From Dendrophyllia cribrosa (Eukaryota; Cnidaria; Anthozoa; Scleractinia; Dendrophylliidae): a stretch of DNA of 64,000 bases. A program made the position numbers and the translations under genes. Shown here piece by piece: positions 56,928 to 64,000 of the stretch (position 1 is the first letter of the stretch; every line of letters starts with the position of its first letter). The DNA is taken from assembly GCA_024195265.1 (NCBI GenBank), contig JAJLRJ010000003.1, forward strand, positions 26,202,438 to 26,266,437, given 5' to 3'. The notes below the pieces were generated by a model, which saw only the letters and a list, made by a program, of their open reading frames with translations, did no database searches and was not told the origin of the DNA.

Positions 56928-58157
56928 GCGGAGCCTAGCGGAATGTTTCGCGGGCGCTGTCTGCAACAAAAACATGTGTGTCGGAGATGTGTGTCGCGCA
57001 AGGCTAGCGCGCATGCGCGTATGACGCCACACAACATCCGGGATCTTAGCGGAGGACTAGCTCGCGGGCGCGTATGACGTCGCAAAATATGCGCGTACGA
57101 CGTCATGTTGAAACCAAAGCGAGGCTTTTTTTTCGCGCGGTTACACGGCCGAATGTCACGTCAGCTGGGAAATCACTTTGATGTTTTGCTGTGTTTACTG
57201 AGCGGAGAAAACCGTTTAAATTAAAGTCGTTATTTTCCTGCATTTTTTCGTGGTTTGCTACTCAAGACAGGGATGCTAATTAAGGGATACTCAGGAGCCG
57301 CTTTAGTGGAAAAAGAAGAGCTTTCAGGGATAAAATCTTGCTTCGAGGAACTATATACGTTTTTAGCAATGCGAGAGATGGGTTCGTTTTACGGATTTCA
57401 GCACCAAAGCGGAGATTTAAAGTATTTCCAAGCACAGTAGTCGCCGGAGGGACTTAAAGGTAAAACAAATTACATTTTTCGATGGAAATTTATCTAGATA
57501 TCAATCTGTGATTGACTTTTTGTTAATGTGTTCTCGTTAGTTTTGGAGAATTGTTTTTAAACGTGTAGCTTAAATTCAGTTGTATTAATTTCTTGAATTT
57601 CATCGAAGACACGGCTCGGCCTCGATGCGCGTTTTCCGTTTTGCTTTTCAACATAAACTAATGGAGATTTGAATAAAATTTATCGAAAGAAGATTGTGTT
57701 GTCCATTTTTATGTGTTTGTTCATTCATTACATAGGTTGAAAAGCGATTTTATGTAAACAAAACAAGACTTGAATTTTATTATAGTTCTAACTTCACTCG
57801 CGTGGCCGTATGCAAATATGTTTGTATTTTTGGCAATTTTGATTTCCAAATCAGTTTCTCATGCAGGCATTTTTTGACAAGCTACAACTGTATTTTTTAA
57901 CAGTAGTCGTAATAGTTATTCTAGACGGAGAAAAAGTTGTTTTTGTGAACTTTTGTACGGTCTAAATGTACTGTGCAGACGGTCGGGTAATACTGTTTTT
58001 GAGAATTGCTAAAATTGAAAAATAGCCCGGTCGTCAATATTAATCTTAATTCTTGTGCTTCCGACCTTTCACCTATTAGTTAAGTTTCATCTTAGTTAAG
58101 CTTGTTCAGAGGGTCTTCAGAGGGCGCCGCTGTTAGGCTAAGCCTAACTATATATAT
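56928..58157 (+). mobile_element. Repeat X copy 3 (1.23 kb) inside the LINE
   Basis: It begins GCGGAGCC and ends TATATAT, with TA on both sides (56926-56927 and 58158-58159). It separates two neighbouring parts of the LINE endonuclease reading. It is collinear with 32979-34186 over most of its length, including GATTTGAATAAAATTTATCG and ATGTACTGTGCAGACGGTCG. Confidence 0.75.
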
Positions 58158-58617
58158 TATTTTTTCCGAACTCTTTTAAAATTATTGCTGGCGATATATT
58201 TTAACTGCATTGAAAACGTTTCTGATAAGTTTGGAGAAAATCCTACAATTTCCATGGATTTGAAAGATCTGCACAGTGTTCATCGCTATAGGTGGTTTGC
58301 AATCAATCTCTAGAGACATAGATAACAATAGTGAACTATTGTTTATGTCCACCAGCATGGCGGCGATGACGTAACATGAAAACCACCTATTGATATCTGG
58401 CGCAAAAAAAACATGGCCGACTATGAAAAATACGATGCACATGGTTTAATGCGGATAAAACTATCGGTACACGTTTGGATAATTTTTTTAATGCTCAGGA
58501 CTTGTATGATTCCTTTCTAAAATGTGAAATTTTGCCTTGTGTTTTTTCCGATCATGATTCTGTTGATTGAAGCCCCAATTTGCATAATGCATTTTCCCGT
58601 GGACCAGGACTTTGGAG

Positions 58618-58781
58618 TCCCAGGAGTAGTACTGTAGTTCTTCCAGACCTCTATTTTTATTGGCCCCGTAGTACTGTAGCTTCTATTGTGTTTAGGTCTA
58701 GGGCTATTGTTTGTGTTGTTTAACCCATTGTTTCGTTAACCAATCACTGAGCTTGTTTGGAAAGGTACAACCTCTCCCTTC
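58618..58781. mobile_element. Short 8 bp-duplication element (copy 2)
   Basis: CTTTGGAG flanks both sides (58610-58617 and 58782-58789) and splits the LINE reading at GPGLW. The core GAGTAGTACTGTAG to CCTCTCCC is nearly the same as at 60591-60745, with a few extra bases at each edge. Confidence 0.8.
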
Positions 58782-58799
58782 CTTTGGAGGCTAAATTTA

Positions 58800-59037
58800 G
58801 GCCCCGTTTACACGGGTCCGGACAAATTTTTGCACGGAGGAATTTTGTTCCTAGACCACGTGTTTACATGGATCCGTGCAAATTCTGTTACAGATTGCAG
58901 TGGTGTTTACACGGAAACTTACACACTTAGCCGTTCAAAAAATTCGTCCAGTTCCGCCGGTCCCGTGTGAACGCAAGGTGGAACCGTGCAAGTTTTTGTC
59001 CGTGCAAAAATTTGTCCGGACCCGTGTAAACGGGGCC
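58800..59037. mobile_element. 238 bp MITE with GGCCCCGTTTACACGGGTCC ends
   Basis: Inverted ends of about 38 bp are flanked by TTA (58797-58799 and 59038-59040). Removing it restores the LINE reading ...NLEFNI. The target suggests the PIF/Harbinger group. Confidence 0.85.
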
Positions 59038-59420
59038 TTAGAATTTAATATTTGCGATATGATCTCAGAAATTATTAAGAAACATGTATTGTACCGGAAA
59101 GCATTTACTTCCATTCAAGCTTGTTGGGATTTTCTAAAAGAATCTATAAAATTAGTTGCTATAGGTTTTGGTCGAAGTAAACAACCCATATTAAATCGCG
59201 ATAAGGCCACGCAACTATAAATTCTTTGATCGAAGCTAAACGGGCTCTTATTGAAGGAGATAACTCAGCGACAACCACCATAGAAACGCTTGAAAGAGAA
59301 ATTCGGGCCATTTATTACTCCAAACCGAATTTTTGAACAAACTTGAAAACAGATTAAGTGAGAGCGAAATTTTATTCTGCGAAGGATTTTTATCTTTGGC
59401 TGAAATTACCCACGCAATGC

Positions 59421-60410
59421 GTGTCTGAATTTGTGTTAGCTGTGGCCCTCCTCAGTAGGTAGTCATTGAGGATGATGAACACAAAGGGTGTCAGTATATA
59501 CCTAATTCAAAAAAGGTTGCTTTGGTCATTGGTAATTGGGCATTGGGAAGCTATTGTTTGGCGGTCACTCAAGCGAAGCATTGCATTGTGTTCCGCATGC
59601 CAAATGCCAATTCCCAATTACCAATGACCAACTGCCAAAGCAACCTTTATTGAATTAGGTGTATACCTAATTCAATAAAGGTTGCTTTGGTCATTGGTAA
59701 TTGGGCATTGGGAAGCTATTGTTTGGCGGTCACTCAAGCAAAGAATTGCATTGTGTTCTGTATGCCCAAATGCCAATGCCCAATTACCAATGACCAATTA
59801 CCAAAGCAACCTTTATTGAATTAGGTGTATCAACTTGCAAAACTCCAGTGGGCACGTCAAACCTTTCAGAGTGGTTTCCATCCACACTTTTTGAGTTTTT
59901 GCACAGGACACTTAAGGCATTGACTACTTTCTTGAGGATACCGTAGTGGGGCAGTACAGCAAATATGACCTATGAATGTCACATATAACGGAAGTTGATT
60001 ATTTTGAAAACCTTCTATAATCCTTCTGAGGATGTGTGTTTACTGGCTACAGTTGCGGTCTTTACGGAATCCAGCCTGATTCGTCCTTAGGATGGCATCA
60101 ATGTGGCTGCGGATCCTGTTGGACAAGATCTTATTGTAGACTTTAGCTGCAATAGACACTAGTGATGTCCGACCCTCTGTAGCTTGTTAGGAGTGAAAGG
60201 CCGCCTTTCTTGGGCATGCAGTAGGATCATGACATCGGCATCCACAGATCAGGAGGTGTGAGGGTAGTGAATACCACAAAGCAGAAGCTGTGTAGAACTT
60301 CAACCATTGTGTCATCACCACCAGGGATTGCTTTAGCTGTAATTGCATCATACAGGCCAGCGGCCTTCTTGTATTTCAGCCGTTTTATAGACTTCTTGGT
60401 TTCCATCTTG
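59421..60410 (-). pseudogene. LINE reverse transcriptase relic (RTE-like)
   Basis: On the minus strand from about 60405: an IKRLKYKKAAGLYDAITAKA-like reading, then PPDLW, PKKGGLSLLTSYRG, VYNKILSNRIRSHIDAILRT in mixed frames, then QAGFRKDRNCSQ. Further on are a YGILKKVVNAL-like piece and an ILNDYLLRRA-like piece near 59460. This is the finger-palm order of an RTE- or Jockey-like reverse transcriptase. Frameshifts and a deletion remove the catalytic aspartates, so it is dead. A MITE dimer (59497-59830) is inserted in it. Confidence 0.7.
59497..59830. mobile_element. Tandem dimer of a palindromic MITE
   Basis: Two similar palindromes of about 165 bp (59497-59662 and 59663-59830) lie end to end. 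Each starts ATACCTAATTCAATAAAGG (the first with AAAA) and ends with the complement. Inner blocks TTGCTTTGGTCATTGGTAAT and GAAGCTATTGTTTGGCGGTC are shared. Confidence 0.85.
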
Positions 60411-60590
60411 CTGGGAAGGTGGAATAGGCGGGTCTTGTTCTACAGATTGGAATAGATTATTTGCTAAATTGCTGACCGCATTGTTCAGTGGGCAGCTAAA
60501 ATATTCCTGGCATTTATGGCACGTTTTTAGTGTCAAAATTCAAATCCTCTATATTTTGTATTTTCGAGTTTAGGATACACAGGGCGCGAA

Positions 60591-60745
60591 GAGTAGTACT
60601 GTAGCTCTTCCAGACCTCTATTTTTATTGGCCCCGTAGTACTGTAGCTTCTATTGTGTTTAGGTCTAGGGCTATTGTTTGTGGTGTTTAACCTATTGTTT
60701 TGTTAACCAAACACTGAGCTTGTTTGGAAAGGTACAGCCTCTCCC
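60591..60745. mobile_element. 155 bp element, 8 bp target duplication (copy 3)
   Basis: GGCGCGAA flanks both sides exactly (60583-60590 and 60746-60753). It starts GAGTAGTACTGTAG and ends GCCTCTCCC. It has no ORF. Confidence 0.85.
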
Positions 60746-60756
60746 GGCGCGAATGG

Positions 60757-60845
60757 ATACCACCAGCCTTCCAGCTGACTGGGTTATACCACCAGCCTTC
60801 CAGCTGACTGGGTTATACCACCAGCCTTCCAGCTGACTGGGTTAC
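60757..60845. repeat. 29 bp minisatellite, three copies
   Basis: The unit TACCACCAGCCTTCCAGCTG plus ACTGGGTTA repeats three times with almost no change. Confidence 0.95.
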
Positions 60846-60849
60846 CCTG

Positions 60850-61135
60850 TATAAAGTTGTCTTTCTCGCCTCTTTTCAAATATGCTATTTTTCTTTTCCT
60901 TCTATTACAATATCCAATTCTTCAATTTTAACATGTTGTTCATCGATTCAACAATTTAAAACAGTAATCATTCATTTCAAACAAGTTATGCTTCTCGCAA
61001 ATTCAAAACTGCAGTACTTTAATTGCTTCGACGAACTTCATACGTTTTTATCAATGCGAGGCAATATTTCTTGTTTGGATTTCAGAACCGAAGAAGCGGA
61101 GTTTTGAAGAATTTCCAAGCAGCCGAGTGACTTAA
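60850..61135. repeat. Repeat Y (minus) and repeat X fragments
   Basis: 60880-61020 resembles 35215-35430 (TTCATCGATTCAACAATTTAA). 61025-61135 resembles the middle of X (ATACGTTTTTATCAATGCGA and TTCAGAACCGAAGAAGCGGA). Confidence 0.5.
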
Positions 61136-61650
61136 TGCATCAGTCAATAGAAACCCCGGCCCCCCGACCCCCGGGACCTAGCGGGGAATTTAACATTTGT
61201 TTGGTGTTAAAACCCCCCTAATTTCCCCGCCCCCGGGGCCAAGTAGTTTGTTAAAAGCCCCGCATAGCGCGGCATTAGTACTTCAGAACAAAATAAACGC
61301 AACTCGATTTGGTTTGCTGGTCTCAGCCGGACTCGTTCCAAACGTCAAACTATATACCGTAAACCTCCGAAAATAAGCCCCCCTAATTTATAACAAAAAA
61401 TTCCTTCCAATAATAAGTCCCCCCCCCCCCCCCCGGATATAAGCCCATGGGGTGTTTTAAGGATTGACCTGAAAATACATTATAAAGGTTGGACACGGGC
61501 CGAAAGGTATCCTGGTAGGAGTGGTCGACCAATCAGATCATCGTATTCATTCACAGTCTTTTCTGCGAGAATTTCTCCACAAAACATTCCATGGTTTTTT
61601 ATTGTGGTTTTCTTCGAAAATGTAGTCCGTTTTTACCCGTAAAGGAGTTT
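61136..61650. other. C-rich MITE ends, no gene
   Basis: TGCATCAGTCAATAGAAACC at 61137 resembles the end of the 10488 MITE. A second repeat-like end (ACCGTAAACCTCCGAAAATA) and a C tract at about 61418-61433 follow. No partner ends were found. Confidence 0.45.
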
Positions 61651-62049
61651 TCATGAAAGGTATGTTGCTACTTTTTCTATTTACTTGTTTATATCGCATT
61701 TTTTTTCAGTAGAATTAGTTATTATTCGGCTTCCTCGCAAGCCGGTCCAATATGGCGGCTTTCGTCCACGTTGTGTAGTCAACCAACGCGTTCGTTTCTT
61801 GACGCTATATCGCGTGGGTTCTAGCCATGAAAATCGCACCATCTTTTGTAGAAATAGTTATTCTTTTAATTTAGGACGTCGGACCCGGTCGGACCTCTCA
61901 CCGATTTTCTGTTATTTGCGATTAAAGTTCGGTCATTTGTGTAGGTTATCACGAGTGTTCGTAAGCAGAATGTCAAGAAAATTTAGACGGCTATTGTCTA
62001 CGATTTTGCTTTTTTTTGAGCTTAAACATCAAGTCATTTTCTTGCAGGT

Positions 62050-63026
62050 ATGTCTGATCGAAGAGAAAAACGAAAGCACGATGGCCCAACAGAAAATACC
62101 CCTGGAAAACCATCGAACAAGACTTCAAGAAGCCGTTCTGCTCGGAAGACATTATTCAGTAATGCACCAGTAAGTGCCACATTGGAATGAATATTTGAGT
62201 ATTTGAATGTAGGAGGCATTTTTATCTCCTGTAAGTTAATGTTTAACTTACAGGAGTATAATGTGGTCTAACATGCATTCTTTGTGCATTTTTGTTAGCA
62301 AAATTTTTGTTAGATACTATTAATAGACTTTTTAGTGAATTTGTGGGGACATTCTTGTTGCATTTTTGTTAGCACATTTTTGTTAGATGCTATCAATAAG
62401 AACACAAGAGTCGAGTGGGATATTTTTTGAAAGCTGTTTAGCGAGCGCACGATTGTGGCCTGACAAAGCCATATATTCATAGGTTGATTTAGTTAACTGA
62501 GATTTTAGAGAACGTTAGATGAGAGAGCAATTTATTTGGCCGTATTTTATCAAAAATTCAAGCTCTCGCTATTTCAATAATTTCAATACAGTGGTTTCTT
62601 GACTTGACCTTAATCTAAAAAAATATGCGTGTTAAATTTCATATACACGCAGTTTTGAAAAATGCCTCGGTATATACTTTTTTTCGGTTAGGTAACATTC
62701 TTACTGTTTAATGTCTCTCGTGCATAGCAATGATTTTTAAGGACGATTATGAATTCTATGTTTTTTGGGGAACATGTTGCTTGAAGCATGTAGGTAATTG
62801 TATCGAGCGTCAAAACGTGTTACGTAATGTTATCTTGACCTAATGTAGACTTTGGTCAGATATTTGGCACGCTAAAGCACGCTTGGCTAATATCCTTTAC
62901 GATGTGTTTTAATGTTTGTCCAATCTGGATTGTCAAACTGTCAAACTAGTTGCTTCAGGACATTAATAATTATTTTGGTATTATTTATAGCACTACGTTC
63001 TAAAGAAAGGGAAAAGAGAGTTTGAG
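62050..63026 (+). CDS. 5' end of an unidentified gene (two exons seen)
   Basis: A coding exon runs from the ATG at 62050 to 62169. It is preceded by a T-rich tract and acceptor TTGCAG, and followed by GTAAGT. It encodes 40 residues that are basic and polar (MSDRREKRKHDGPTENTPGK, then SRSRSARKTLFSNAP), nuclear-protein-like. A possible next exon of 36 bp lies at 62991-63026, between TTTATAG and GTATGC. It keeps phase 0 and reads HYVLKKGKREFE. A 5' non-coding exon may lie near 61650-61760. No family is recognised, and later exons would lie at or beyond the right edge. The first exon is well supported by its splice sites; the second is tentative. Confidence 0.5.
62227..62400. repeat. Small hairpin and short direct duplication
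   Basis: TCTCCTGTAAGTTAA pairs with its complement at 62227-62257. Then a block containing GCATTTTTGTTAGC and TTTTTGTTAGATRCTAT occurs twice, about 66 bp apart (62284 and 62350), in the candidate intron. Confidence 0.7.
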
Positions 63027-63936
63027 GTATGCATTTACAATGATGTTTTGTTGGTCGGGCTTAGCAAAGCAGCCCGACCTAAAAATTGGCCGTGTGTCCC
63101 TTTTTCCGGAGGGGGGGGGGGGGGTAGTTTTATTGTAAGGTATATAGGTATGTGTGGCTGTGAAGGGTATGGTTTTGTATAGGGTAAGGGTTTTAGAGTC
63201 CCAGCGGCACATGCTCCCCAAAAAGTATATAGAGTATCTCACCCGGTTTTAAGTTTGGCGAGAAGTGGTTAGTAACCTGCGGACAAGTTTTTCTGTTTCA
63301 AGTGTTTTTGAGATTAAGAATAGATGAATTAATTATAAGGCTGGCGCTTTCTCGAATGACTTCACATTTATATCGTGGTGTAGCGTTTATGGAAGTGTTG
63401 AAAAATCCATTTGAAGTCCACAGATCGGTTTAATTTTCCATACTGAGTTTGAAGTCAAAGACATTGCTTGGCGTATTGACCGCATTCACAGATAAAAATG
63501 ACCACAAAGTGACATCATATCACTTGTCATAACCGGAACTTCAAGGTCATAAAAGATAGCAAACTCTACCATTTGTGAAACCGGGCTTTAAGTGTACATA
63601 AGAAATTAAGAATTCGAAGCATACATGTAGCCCCAATAATGTAACTGCTCCACAATCGAAGAATCCGTTGACTGTTTTACATTCTTCATTACTCGTGGCG
63701 TTACGCCAACGAGTTTTAAAATGCTTATTCTTCTGGACAAGAGATTAAAGATATGAAATATGATCCTAGGAAGTTAAGATATTATTCTGGAAAATTCTAG
63801 AAAGTTTTGCTTTTAATATATCGACTTATCTCAAATTTAATCGCCGATTCTTCTCAATACCCGTGTTTTTAATAGCAGACATTGCTGCTTGTTTTAAATT
63901 TTAAATTGTTTTATGCAAAGAAAATTGATCAGTCTT

Positions 63937-64000
63937 GATCAGGAAAGACTTTCGATCGCGTGAATTACGATTTCTTACAACGTGTGCTACATCGCTTTAA
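63937..64000 (+). pseudogene. LINE reverse transcriptase fragment at the window edge
   Basis: One frame reads SGKTFDRVNYDFLQRVLHRF, close to the QEKAFDRV.HDFL motif of LINE reverse transcriptases. A stop lies just before it and the rest is beyond the window. Confidence 0.65.

Larger units (their letters stand above)
56251..59420 (+). pseudogene. LINE ORF2 relic (APE endonuclease to RT start)
   Basis: Broken pieces in order give FTTLNLHGFGNEAKQRSVFD and ICLQETL (56281-56581); then YAPTNPSERKCFYDTIH (about 56865-56925); FPNSFKIIAG (about 58165); RLDNFFNAQDLYDSFL and PCVFSDHDSVD (about 58470-58570); GPGLW (58603); and LEFNICDMI to IEAKRALIEGD (59038-59270). This is the order of a LINE apurinic endonuclease domain and the linker before reverse transcriptase. 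The frame is broken by at least four later insertions plus frameshifts. Upstream Arg/Lys-rich sequence (about 55970-56215) may be part of its 5' region. The reverse transcriptase core is not seen on this strand. Confidence 0.75.

Overview
The window looks like intergenic and intronic DNA of an animal, most likely an anthozoan cnidarian and probably a stony coral. Seen directly: AT-rich sequence, spliced genes with GT-AG introns, a SINE with a tRNA-Ser(UGA)-like head, LINE relics, and very many terminal-inverted-repeat (TIR) elements. The coral assignment is inference from the style of these repeats and from the fucosyltransferase family; no search could be run.

Genes. Three tandem, same-strand genes encode GT10 alpha-1,3-fucosyltransferase-like Golgi enzymes: 3478-5274, 20642-23508 and 42825-55668. 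Each has two exons, split at the same codon and phase. Their introns are 513, 1556 and 11614 bp; the largest is filled with mobile DNA. The first two carry an extra hydrophobic helix at the C-terminus that the third lacks. One intact Ty3/gypsy gag-pol ORF (36662-40837) lies in a young LTR retrotransposon. A probable new gene begins at 62050 and runs off the right edge. Everything else that looks like coding is relic: a Crypton-like domain gene with an in-frame stop (2119-2814), a hAT transposase (about 26.8-27.1 kb), a PIF1-like helicase piece (36.1-36.4 kb) and several LINE fragments (18.9, 56-59, 59.4-60.4 and 63.9 kb).

Layout. 0.8-3.2 kb is a TIR element carrying the Crypton-like gene. 3.5-5.3 kb is fucosyltransferase 1. 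5.5-7.7 kb is an interrupted copy of an unclassified repeat, called X here. 8.3-11 kb holds MITEs. 11.9-14.0 kb is a nest of at least three elements, two joints of which carry TTA target duplications. 15-18.3 kb holds two TIR elements. 20.6-23.5 kb is fucosyltransferase 2 with a pogo-like MITE in its intron. 23.9-29.3 kb is a large inverted-repeat element with a hAT relic. 29.4-32.5 kb is a foldback structure made of degenerate short repeats. 34.9-41.9 kb is a palindrome holding the helicase relic and the LTR element. 42.8-55.7 kb is fucosyltransferase 3, whose intron holds a 7.7 kb palindromic element and a 2.1 kb TIR element. 55.7-61 kb is a LINE broken up by at least four insertions. 61-64 kb holds the new gene start and another LINE end.

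How it fits together. The fucosyltransferases probably sit in the Golgi membrane and decorate glycans. The rest is a record of nested transposition. The two arms of each palindrome act as built-in empty sites, so many insertion boundaries and target duplications can be read straight from the sequence.
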